From an uncultured Lentisphaeria bacterium (GTDB lineage: Bacteria > Verrucomicrobiota > Lentisphaeria > Victivallales > UBA1829), in the NCBI GenBank assembly GCA_905211485.1, contig CAJMAW010000173.1, positions 1-5,562 of the forward strand: a DNA stretch of 5,562 nucleotides, written 5' to 3'. The notes under the pieces were generated by a model, which was given only the letters and a program-made list of their open reading frames with translations, was not told the origin of the DNA and did not search any database. The translations under genes were made by a program, and so were the position numbers. Of this stretch, positions 1 through 5,333 are shown piece by piece. Positions within the stretch are counted from its first letter, which is position 1; the number at the start of each line of letters is the position of its first letter.

Positions 1-1159
1 CGGCCCGGAGACGGCGGGGGTGAAGCAGTCCTTCCGGCACATCAGCGGGATCGGTGAACGGGGATCCCAGGCAGTATCCCCAGGTGTTGATCAGGAGATT
101 GGCTCCCTGGCCCGTGCCCATCGGGTCCCGGTTGACTCCGACAATGCCTGTCATGGCGCCTCCGTACGGATCCAGTGCGGAGGGGCTGTTGTGGGTTTCC
201 ACCTTGTACACCAGGTCCAGATCCTTGTTGAAACGCACGACTCCCGCGTTGTCGGTGAAGACGGAGACCAGCCAGTCCACCTCGCGGGCAATTTCCTTGG
301 TGGCCCGCTGGATGAAGGTCTTGTAAAGAGAGACAAAATGTTCGCGGTGTCCGTTTTCGTCCTCGTAATCGACTTCGGCGCTGAAGATCTTATGTTTGCA
401 GTGTTCGGACCAGGTCTGTGCGATCACTTCCAGTTCCACGTCGGTGGGGTTTTTTCCGAGTCCGAAGGCCGCCCGGTCCCGGTCGGCGCGGAAATAGGAC
501 TGGATGGATTTCATTTCCTCGAGACTCAGGGCCAGGATTCCCTTGCGGCTGATTTCCATGAGCTCATCGTCTGACACTTCCAGATTGAATTCCCGCACGC
601 GCCCCTCCGCCGTCCCGTTCACAAGCGGCTTGTTCAGGGGAATGGGGTGCTGTTCCAGTTCGGCGCGGGAGAAGACCTGCACGGTTTCAATCAGCGTATT
701 GGCAAGAAGGCCGCTGCCGATGCCTTCGACGCTTTCCCGGGTCAGCTCCCCGGCCTTGAGAAGATATTCTACAGAACTGAAAACCTGTTCATCCTTGCGC
801 AGTTTCCGCCCGATGATGTCTCCGATCGCCTCATGGGCGGTCCGGGCGACGTTGTCCGTGACGCCGGGGCGGAATCCCACCGCGATCAGCCAGTCGAATG
901 CCTCTTCCCCCGCCGTCGCGACGGGGCTCTGCCCCACGATCCATTCCTGAGTGACCGGATTGGAGAATTCCCGGGCGATTTTTTCTGCCTGATCCGGATT
1001 GATGTCCGCACAGATGGTGAATACGTCGCGCGTGCGGATGTCTTCGACTCCGGAAAGGCGGAGTACGTTCCGGATTCCCCTGGCGACGGCTTCCGCTCTT
1101 GCATCGCGCCATTTCCGTTTCACGGCAATTTCAATTCTGTAATCCATAAAATGATGCAT
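1..1159 (-). CDS. purL: Phosphoribosylformylglycinamidine synthase with N-terminal PurS-like domains (partial, 3' end outside window)
   Basis: This is the fourth enzyme of de novo purine synthesis: it converts FGAR, glutamine and ATP to FGAM in the cytosol. The 386 visible codons read without a stop to the left edge. Residues 5-77 resemble PurS (YRIEIAV at the start, ending NPVTQEWIVG). Residues 89-167 look like a second PurS-like copy (IAVGFRPGVTDN, ending LLANTLIETVQVF). A typical FGAR-AT linker follows (about 195-240, ISRKGILALSLEEM), then the hallmark AQTWSEHCKHK at 247-257, including the catalytic-type histidine. Next come the ATP/metal-binding stretch VETHNSPSALDPYGGA (320-335) and LPEGLLHPRR-like residues near the edge. 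The missing part should carry the rest of the first synthetase half and the second half. No glutaminase domain is visible, so glutamine hydrolysis may depend on a separate PurQ. ATG at 1159 is used; the in-frame ATG at 1147 (MDYRIE) is equally plausible, and neither has a clear Shine-Dalgarno. Family assignment is very secure; the tandem-PurS reading is by eye. Confidence 0.95.
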   Translation of the reverse strand, partial: MHHFMDYRIEIAVKRKWRDARAEAVARGIRNVLRLSGVEDIRTRDVFTICADINPDQAEKIAREFSNPVTQEWIVGQSPVATAGEEAFDWLIAVGFRPGVTDNVARTAHEAIGDIIGRKLRKDEQVFSSVEYLLKAGELTRESVEGIGSGLLANTLIETVQVFSRAELEQHPIPLNKPLVNGTAEGRVREFNLEVSDDELMEISRKGILALSLEEMKSIQSYFRADRDRAAFGLGKNPTDVELEVIAQTWSEHCKHKIFSAEVDYEDENGHREHFVSLYKTFIQRATKEIAREVDWLVSVFTDNAGVVRFNKDLDLVYKVETHNSPSALDPYGGAMTGIVGVNRDPMGTGQGANLLINTWGYCLGSPFTDPADVPEGLLHPRRLRA

Positions 1160-1233
1160 CCCGTTGCTTCATGACTTGTTTTTGAAAATCCCACTACTGA
1201 GAATCCGATTGGATCGTGCTGAGCATGGGCAAT

Positions 1234-1262
1234 AAGATAGCAAGGGAAGCTTTTTTTTTCAA
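1234..1262 (-). promoter_or_regulatory. Sigma70-like promoter for purL
   Basis: Read on the minus strand, TTGAAA (1262-1257) is followed after exactly 17 bases by TATCTT (1239-1234). These match the -35 consensus at 5 of 6 positions and the -10 consensus at 4 of 6. The spacer includes an A-tract. Transcription would begin near 1227 and leave a leader of about 70 nt before the purL start. No purine riboswitch fold was recognised in that leader. Confidence 0.5.
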
Positions 1263-1344
1263 GTTGTTTTCTCAGGAAAAGCCGTCTCCGGCCCTTTCCC
1301 GCGCGCGAGAGGTTTCCCGGGGGGAAAACACTTTTTAGAAATCT

Positions 1345-1362
1345 GTTCTGAAATCTCAGAAC
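1345..1362. promoter_or_regulatory. Palindromic operator candidate next to the right-facing promoter
   Basis: GTTCTGA (1345-1351) and TCAGAAC (1356-1362) are perfect 7-bp inverted arms around the spacer AATC. The element ends five bases before the -35 hexamer at 1368. This geometry is typical of a dimeric repressor or activator site; the regulator is unknown and no regulator gene lies in the window. The symmetry is seen directly; operator function is inferred. Confidence 0.4.
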
Positions 1363-1367
1363 GGGAC

Positions 1368-1395
1368 TTGACAGAAAGGGAAAAATATGTATACT
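1368..1395 (+). promoter_or_regulatory. Strong sigma70-like promoter for the prepilin-like gene
   Basis: A perfect -35 hexamer TTGACA (1368-1373) is separated by 16 bases from TATACT (1390-1395), which matches the -10 consensus at 5 of 6 positions. The spacer is A-rich and the area is AT-rich against a GC-rich background. Transcription would start near 1402, giving a leader of about 220 nt if the ATG at 1625 is the start codon. It is the most consensus-like of the three promoters in the window along with the one at 2683. Confidence 0.65.
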
Positions 1396-1437
1396 TATAA
1401 AAAACTGCTATCACGTAAAAGCTGTTTTCCCCCCGTG

Positions 1438-1538
1438 TTTTCTCCCCTGTCTCGGGCGGGTTTCGTCATTTCCTGGAGAGGAGATAACGGGGGTGTCCTT
1501 CCCTTCCGTGCGCGGATTTTCACGGACAGGAGAGAAAA
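1438..1538 (+). promoter_or_regulatory. Long leader stem upstream of the prepilin-like gene
   Basis: Bases 1438-1451 (TTTTCTCCCCTGTC) can pair with 1525-1538 (GACAGGAGAGAAAA) over 14 positions with a single mismatch. Beyond a small internal loop, C-tract bases 1431-1434 can pair with 1544-1547. The enclosed arm contains a smaller hairpin, TCCGTG (1505-1510) with CACGGA (1521-1526), whose last two bases overlap the outer stem, and the Shine-Dalgarno-like sequence at 1475-1483. A competing pairing exists: 1447-1453 (CTGTCTC) is perfectly complementary to 1565-1571 (GAGACAG). The complementarity is seen directly; a regulatory role in the mRNA leader is inference. Confidence 0.4.
1475..1483 (+). 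promoter_or_regulatory. Strong Shine-Dalgarno-like site before an alternative GTG start
   Basis: GGAGAGGAG lies nine bases upstream of a GTG at 1493 that is in frame with the prepilin-like gene. If used, it would add 44 residues to the N-terminus (282 aa in total). The added residues do not look like part of a class III signal peptide. The ATG at 1625 has its own weaker site, AAGGGA at 1613-1618, six bases away. The site therefore matters for start choice, and may be a decoy or a regulatory element within the structured leader. Confidence 0.35.
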
Positions 1539-1624
1539 AAAGCGGGGAGGGGGCGCGAGTCCATGAGACAGTCTTCTCCTTTTTTCAGCCATCGATGAAA
1601 GCAAAAGAAACGAAGGGACAAATC

Positions 1625-2341
1625 ATGCGGATGCGGAGAAATGCTGTCGGCGGATTGCGCCGCTTTTTTTCGGTTCGGGAGTCTGCGGAGGGGGGTGCGC
1701 TCCGTGCGGCGGATTTTACGCTGATTGAACTTCTGATTGTCATCACGATCATCGCGATTCTTGCGTCTCTGCTTCTTCCGGCGCTTTCCAAAGCCAGGGA
1801 GATGGCTTACCGGACCCAGTGCGCAAATTCGCTGAAGCAGTTCGGAATCATGTTCCGTTACTACGGGAACGACTACAACGACTATCTCCCGTATTACTAC
1901 AATAAAACTCAAACTGTGTACTATTATGGCGCCGTGGGGGATTATTATAATTTCAAAAAAGTCCAGCACAGTCACAGTACGCCCTGGCTCCAGCTCTGGA
2001 TCTGTCCACTCATCCGGCACAAGGCGGATCTTTTCGGGTTCTGGAAACGCTATGCGGCAAACACCTATGTCATGGGCGCGGAGAACAATACAAACTGCTG
2101 GACTCCGGACTGGAAACGTTCCAGATGGTGGCGCTTCGGAGAACTCCCGAAATCCCTTGTCATGATCGGTGACGGGGAATTGAATATTGCCAATACGCCG
2201 ACAAGCAGCAATCTGAAATACCAGTACCGTCATTCCGGGACGGGCAATTTTCTCTACAGCGATTCCTCCGTCCGCATTTCCTCTTATACGGAAATCATTC
2301 CGTGGTGGACGGAAAACTGCAAAAACCCCCGCCTGCAGTAG
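1625..2341 (+). CDS. Prepilin-type N-terminal methylation domain protein with H-X9-D C-terminal motif
   Basis: This looks like a pseudopilin-like protein (238 aa from this start), of the kind present in very many copies in Lentisphaerota and Planctomycetota. It is probably inserted in the membrane by its hydrophobic helix and processed by a prepilin peptidase; the substrate or partner is unknown. A basic leader of 30 residues precedes FTLIELLIVITIIAILASLL (31-50), with the conserved Glu at position +5 (E35), then LPALSKAREM and CANSLKQFG. The middle region is rich in Tyr and Trp. Near the C-terminus, RHSGTGNFLYSDSS (202-215) matches the processing-associated H-X9-DG motif, with H203 and D213 kept but Ser replacing Gly. 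The residue before the presumed cleavage point is Asp, not the canonical Gly. Starts at 1595 or GTG 1493 are in frame; 1625 was chosen for its nearby AAGGGA and more usual leader length. It appears monocistronic, between its own promoter and a terminator. Confidence 0.85.
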   Translation: MRMRRNAVGGLRRFFSVRESAEGGALRAADFTLIELLIVITIIAILASLLLPALSKAREMAYRTQCANSLKQFGIMFRYYGNDYNDYLPYYYNKTQTVYYYGAVGDYYNFKKVQHSHSTPWLQLWICPLIRHKADLFGFWKRYAANTYVMGAENNTNCWTPDWKRSRWWRFGELPKSLVMIGDGELNIANTPTSSNLKYQYRHSGTGNFLYSDSSVRISSYTEIIPWWTENCKNPRLQ

Positions 2342-2409
2342 TCCTGGCGCATACGGGAACCTATCCCCTTCTGCGATTCCATGCCTCTTCTTTCCATGCA
2401 GCCTGCCGG

Positions 2410-2513
2410 AAAAACAGGGGGGGTGTGGTTCCTGCAGTGTCTCCGGGATCCACGAGCCCTGAGGTGAGGCCCCGAGTTCTGATTCTGCAGGGGATCTGGC
2501 CCCCCCTTTTTTT
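2410..2513 (+). terminator. Compound hairpin ending in C7T7, likely terminator of the prepilin-like gene
   Basis: The base of the stem pairs AAAAA (2410-2414) and AGGGGGGG (2416-2423) with CCCCCCCT (2500-2507) and TTTTT (2509-2513), leaving one mismatch. Inside, CCTGCAG (2431-2437) pairs with CTGCAGG (2485-2491), and CTC-GGG (2441-2447) pairs with CCC-GAG (2470-2476) around one mismatch. The 3' side runs straight into T7. It lies about 70 bases after the prepilin stop. The A5 at the left side means the reverse strand also ends in a T-run, so it could act in both directions. It is much longer than a usual intrinsic terminator. Confidence 0.55.
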
Positions 2514-2598
2514 CTCTTTATCCCCCTCTCCTTCCCGCTTCCGTTCCGCTGCACAAAACCTGGAATCTTGAAACTGCATGAATCATAAGGCGGAAACA

Positions 2599-2655
2599 CG
2601 GGGAATGGAGCATGCCTTTTCCGGTATTTTCTTCCTGTTTTTTCTTTTTTTTCAA
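2599..2655 (+). terminator. Possible second weak terminator
   Basis: CGGGGAA (2599-2605) can pair with TTTTCCG (2617-2623) using two G-T wobbles, around a loop containing GCATGC. A strongly T-rich stretch follows (2625-2655). The stem is weak, so this may simply be the AT-rich upstream part of the next promoter. Confidence 0.2.
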
Positions 2656-2682
2656 ATTTTTCAAAGCAGAGAAAGATTCTGT

Positions 2683-2710
2683 TTGAAAAACGGCTTTCCC
2701 CGTCTATAAT
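2683..2710 (+). promoter_or_regulatory. Sigma70-like promoter for the NfeD-like/flotillin genes
   Basis: TTGAAA (2683-2688) is followed after 16 bases by a perfect TATAAT (2705-2710). An AT-rich stretch with several A/T tracts lies just upstream (2630-2670) and could serve as an UP-like element. Transcription would start near 2717, leaving a short leader before the strong GGGAGG ribosome-binding site (2727-2732) of the gene at 2744. Confidence 0.65.
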
Positions 2711-2743
2711 TAGGCGGAAACAAAATGGGAGGAAACTGCAAAC

Positions 2744-3340
2744 ATGTGGTCTGTTCTGAATGGAATCGGCGATTTTCTGGCCGGCGCGCAGGCAATGGCG
2801 GTCTACTGGGCCCTGGCAATCGGGGGAACGGCTCTTTTCGCCCTGATGGGAATCCTTGCTCTCTTCGGCATCGGAAGCATGGGGGGGGCGGACGCCGATC
2901 TCGATGTCGACGGAGGATTTTCACTCGAACATGCGGATACGGGATACACGGATTTCAGACTGCTGTCCATCCGTTCTGTACTGGCGTTTTTCACGGTGTT
3001 CGGCTGGGGCGGTGTTGTCTGGGGCGGATACGGGTGGTTCGGTTTCTTCCTCGCTTTTGCAAGCGGGCTGGCAATGATGTTTGTGACGGCGCTGATTTTC
3101 TGCCTCATTCTGCGGATGCAGCAGAGCGGGAATGTGGCAAAAGAAGATTTCATCGGAAAGACGGGCACTGTGTATGTGGGGATTCCCGGCGGCAGGAACA
3201 ATCCGGGAAAGGTTACGGTAACGGTCGGTGCAGCCACCCATGAAGTCCTTGCCGTGGCGGATGAAGCCATTCCCACCGGTTCCGCGGTTGTGGTGCTTGA
3301 GTCTGCGGGGGAACGCCGTTTTCTGGTCCGGAAACTCTGA
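2744..3340 (+). CDS. NfeD/YuaF/YqiJ-like membrane protein with C-terminal OB-like domain
   Basis: The 198-residue protein fits the small NfeD-type partners encoded next to flotillins, such as YuaF with FloT in Bacillus and YqiJ with YqiK in E. coli. These act at the membrane and are thought to assist flotillin-containing microdomains. A hydrophobic helix (about 18-44) is followed by an acidic loop (49-70) containing DADLDVDGG. Two further helices span about 76-96 (with a WGG-VVWGGYGWFG stretch) and 97-124. The C-terminal 60 or so residues (FIGKTGTVYVG to FLVRKL) have the alternating beta pattern of the OB-fold, including the typical GKVTVTVGAATHEVLA. There is no serine-protease domain, so it belongs to the short form. 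A strong GGGAGG site 11 bases upstream supports the start. The family call rests on topology, the beta domain and the flotillin neighbour. Confidence 0.8.
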   Translation: MWSVLNGIGDFLAGAQAMAVYWALAIGGTALFALMGILALFGIGSMGGADADLDVDGGFSLEHADTGYTDFRLLSIRSVLAFFTVFGWGGVVWGGYGWFGFFLAFASGLAMMFVTALIFCLILRMQQSGNVAKEDFIGKTGTVYVGIPGGRNNPGKVTVTVGAATHEVLAVADEAIPTGSAVVVLESAGERRFLVRKL

Positions 3341-3341
3341 G

Positions 3342-3387
3342 CGGAGCATTCTGCCGGGTGCCGGCGAACTGAGCGCATTTTGCTCCG
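3342..3387 (+). other. GC-rich hairpin after the NfeD-like gene
   Basis: CGGAGCA (3342-3348) is perfectly complementary to TGCTCCG (3381-3387). Inside it sits a perfect five-base stem, GCCGG (3353-3357) with CCGGC (3361-3365), closed by a GTG triloop. The element starts two bases after the stop codon. No T-run follows, so it does not look like an intrinsic terminator; mRNA 3'-end protection, processing or partial attenuation ahead of the flotillin gene are possible. Confidence 0.35.
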
Positions 3388-3402
3388 TGAGGGGGTGGGG
3401 AT

Positions 3403-3435
3403 CGCCCGCATCCAGGGAAAAAAAGGCATCGGGCG
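3403..3435 (+). other. Second hairpin in the NfeD-flotillin gap
   Basis: CGCCCG (3403-3408) pairs perfectly with CGGGCG (3430-3435) across a 21-base, A-rich loop. An alternative overlapping pairing joins CATCC (3409-3413) to GGATG (3435-3439). It lacks a T-run. Downstream, 3440-3540 is A-rich with a possible weak -10 (TATCAT 3479-3484) but no good -35, so an independent flotillin promoter is not established. Confidence 0.25.
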
Positions 3436-3549
3436 GATGTGAATATACAGGGTTCTTACTGTTTCAGAGAAAAAGAAATATCATAATAAAAAAAGCATCA
3501 GAAACAAGAAAAAAACACACACCCATAGATTACAGGAGAAAAGGAAGCT

Positions 3550-5217
3550 ATGCAGATTCCCGTTGTTCTGGCCGCTGGATCCGGACTTGGATCCCTAATG
3601 TTGATTGTGGTGATTTTCATCCTTGCGGTGATTGTCATCGGAGTGGTTTCTCGGTTCAAGAAATGCCCGTCCGACCAGGTGATGGTCATTTTCGGAAAGA
3701 CCGGGGGGAAACGCGCGGGTCACTGCATACACGGGGGTGCGGCGTTCATTGTGCCGATTTTCCAGGATTACGGATTCCTTTCTCTGCGTCCGATTCAGAT
3801 TGAGGTGAACTTGAGCAATGCGCTCTGCAAGCAGAATATCCGGATCAACGTGCCTTCGGTCTTCACGGTCGGAATCAGCATTGACGAATCCCTGATGGGG
3901 AATGCGGCGAACCGTCTGTTCGGGCTGAAACAGGAAGCGATTGCGGATCTGGCGAAGGACATCATCTTCGGACAGCTGCGTCTGGTCATTGCCTCCATGA
4001 CGATTGAGCAGATCAATTCCGACCGGGAGACCTTCCTGCGCAACATTGAACAGAATGTCGCCGAAGAACTGAACAAGATCGGTTTGCAGCTCCTGAACGT
4101 GAACATCACCGACATCACGGATGAAAGCGGTTACATCGACGCAATCGGGAAACGCGCTGCCGCGGAAGCGATCAACAAGGCCAAAATCGATGTTGCCGAA
4201 GAGGAACGCAAAGGCGGAATCGGGGAAGCGGAAGCCCGCAAGAGCCAGCGCATCGCCGTCTCCCAGGCGGAGGCCGAAGCCCAGTCCGGCGAGGCCAATG
4301 CCGACAAGGAACGCCGTATTGCCATCACCCAGGCGGAAGCCGCCGCCCAGTCCGGGGAAGCCGATGCCGACCGGGAACGCCGCATCGCCATCAAACAGGC
4401 GGAGGCCGCCGCTCTCGTAGGTGAAGCCAATGCCGACAAGGAACGCCGTATTGCCGTCAAACAGGCGGAGGCCGCCGCCATCGAGGGGGAAAACCTCTCC
4501 TCCATCGAAATTGCGAAATCCAATGCTCTCCGCGCCGAGCAGGAGGCCGAGGCCTATCGCCAGGCGGAAGCCGCACGCCGCATCGCCGAAGCCCAGATCA
4601 AAAAGGCTGACTACGAAGCCGAAATGCAAGCTCAGATCGCCAGAGCGAAAATGGAAGAGGAGCGTCAGAGAGCCGAAACCATTGTGAAGGCGAAGATCGA
4701 GAAGGAGCAGATTGTCATTTCCGCGGAGGCCGAGGCCGAGAAACTTTCCGCCGAGGCTAAAGGAGAGGCAGAGGCCATCTATGCGAAACTGGAAGCGGAG
4801 GCGAAGGGAAATTATGAAATTCTCAAAGCCAAAGGGGAAGGCTATCGCCAGATCGTTGAATCCTGCGGGTGCGATGCGGACGCCGCCAGCAAACTGCTTC
4901 TCATTGAAAAGCTGGAAAACATTGTTCAGCTTCAGACCGAAGCCATCAAGAACATCAAGATCGACAAAGTCACGGTCTGGGACGGCGCGGGAAACGCTGC
5001 GGACGGGAAAAGTTCCACCGCGAATTTTCTCAGCGGCATGGTGCAGAGTCTTCCCCCCCTTCACGAAGTCGTCGGGATGGCGGGAATTGACCTGCCCGGC
5101 TATCTCGGGAAGGTGAAAGCCGCTCCCGGTGATGAGAAGGACGCTGCCGTAACTGCTCCGCAAGCCAAAGACGGCCGGGAAAACGCCTCCTGTGAAACGG
5201 CGGTCCTTCACGGATGA
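3550..5217 (+). CDS. Flotillin family (SPFH/Band 7) protein with expanded coiled-coil repeats
   Basis: A flotillin of the YqiK/FloT type (555 aa), expected to form oligomeric scaffolds in membrane microdomains. Residues 11-34 are a single hydrophobic anchor (SLMLIVVIFILAVIVIGVV). The SPFH domain spans about 38-205, with CPSDQVMVIFGKTGG, the FIVPIFQDYGFLSLRP stretch and CKQNIRINVPSVFTVGIS. A long Ala/Glu/Arg coiled coil (about 200-435) carries four 22-residue tandem repeats at 232-319 and a degenerate copy at 210-231. The C-terminus has the flotillin signature: KLLLIEKLENIV (448-459), IKIDKVTVWDG (469-479), then MVQSLPPLHEV (497-507) and GIDLPGYLGK (512-521). The last 35 residues are a variable tail. 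AGGAG (3534-3538) and AAGGA (3541-3545) support this start. The NfeD-like gene 209 bp upstream is its likely functional partner. No symbol is given because bacterial flotillin names are not consistent across phyla. Confidence 0.95.
   Translation: MQIPVVLAAGSGLGSLMLIVVIFILAVIVIGVVSRFKKCPSDQVMVIFGKTGGKRAGHCIHGGAAFIVPIFQDYGFLSLRPIQIEVNLSNALCKQNIRINVPSVFTVGISIDESLMGNAANRLFGLKQEAIADLAKDIIFGQLRLVIASMTIEQINSDRETFLRNIEQNVAEELNKIGLQLLNVNITDITDESGYIDAIGKRAAAEAINKAKIDVAEEERKGGIGEAEARKSQRIAVSQAEAEAQSGEANADKERRIAITQAEAAAQSGEADADRERRIAIKQAEAAALVGEANADKERRIAVKQAEAAAIEGENLSSIEIAKSNALRAEQEAEAYRQAEAARRIAEAQIKKADYEAEMQAQIARAKMEEERQRAETIVKAKIEKEQIVISAEAEAEKLSAEAKGEAEAIYAKLEAEAKGNYEILKAKGEGYRQIVESCGCDADAASKLLLIEKLENIVQLQTEAIKNIKIDKVTVWDGAGNAADGKSSTANFLSGMVQSLPPLHEVVGMAGIDLPGYLGKVKAAPGDEKDAAVTAPQAKDGRENASCETAVLHG
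4243..4506 (+). repeat. Four in-frame 66-bp tandem repeats in the flotillin coiled coil
   Basis: Copies lie at 4243-4308, 4309-4374, 4375-4440 and 4441-4506. Each encodes 22 residues on the pattern xxRIA[VI]xQAEAxAxxGEAxADx. Copies 1 to 3 are full, and copy 4 diverges after GEN. The DNA is also similar between copies (CAGGCGGA is shared by all four), pointing to duplication rather than only composition. A 22-residue period equals two hendecads (11-residue units) of a coiled coil. Confidence 0.85.
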
Positions 5218-5333
5218 CACAAACCACGCGTTTCCTTCCGCTTCTTCTTTCCCTTCCGGAGATGTCCATACAGAGGTATCACGCAAAGGGAGAGGCTCTG
5301 CGGCGGAAGCGGGCATACAGGATGCAATGAGAT

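Larger units (their letters stand above)
1160..1624. other. Divergent intergenic region between purL and the prepilin gene
   Basis: These 465 bases lie between two genes transcribed away from each other. They hold a purL-facing promoter (1234-1262), a nine-T run (1251-1259), a GC-rich patch with a small hairpin (TTTCCC 1313-1318 against GGGAAA 1322-1327), an 18-bp palindrome (1345-1362), the right-facing promoter (1368-1395) and a structured leader (about 1402-1624). An imperfect inverted repeat, TGTTTTC (1265-1271) against GAAAACA (1324-1330), brackets the GC-rich patch. I see no convincing protein-coding gene here. The only open stretch is the in-frame upstream extension of the prepilin gene from a GTG at 1493. 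Confidence 0.7.
2342..2743. other. Intergenic region between the prepilin-like gene and the NfeD-like gene
   Basis: These 402 bases contain no convincing gene; the open frames across them have no recognisable protein features. They hold a long compound hairpin with a C7T7 end (2410-2513), a pyrimidine-rich stretch (2507-2550), a second weak stem followed by T-rich DNA (2599-2655), and then the promoter and ribosome-binding site of the next gene. Confidence 0.7.

Noticed and set aside
1131..1172. A 13-codon minus-strand upstream ORF overlapping the purL start
   Set aside because: It has no Shine-Dalgarno, no codon bias or regulatory sequence such as runs of one amino acid, and its overlap with the purL start can arise by chance.
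20..1174. Several plus-strand open frames over the purL region
   Set aside because: They are shadows of the minus-strand purL frame, which has unmistakable AQTWSEHCKHK and VETHNSP motifs.
1251..1259. The nine-T run as a terminator on the plus strand
   Set aside because: No stable GC-rich hairpin precedes it and no plus-strand gene lies upstream; it is better explained as the A-tract spacer of the purL promoter.
1520..2599. A 359-codon open frame antisense to the prepilin-like gene
   Set aside because: It shows low-complexity Arg-, Pro- and Val-rich content with no family features, while the sense frame carries the FTLIELL helix and H-X9-D motif.
4243..4506. The regular 66-bp repeats as a CRISPR array
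   Set aside because: The repeats are contiguous without unique spacers and keep the flotillin reading frame.
4121..5116. Arg/Pro-rich plus-strand open frames within the flotillin gene
   Set aside because: They are alternative-frame translations of the GC-rich tandem repeats, without their own start signals.
5235..5309. Inverted repeat CTTCCGC (5235-5241) and GCGGAAG (5303-5309) between the flotillin and the kinase-like gene
   Set aside because: The loop is 61 bases, no T-run follows, and 7-bp matches at this distance are common, so it is not supported as a terminator.
3595..5316. A very long open frame (573 codons) antisense to the flotillin gene
   Set aside because: It is rich in Phe, Gly, Leu and Asp in a way that mirrors the Ala/Glu/Lys-rich flotillin codons, has no recognisable motif, and the sense strand has clear flotillin signatures over the full length.
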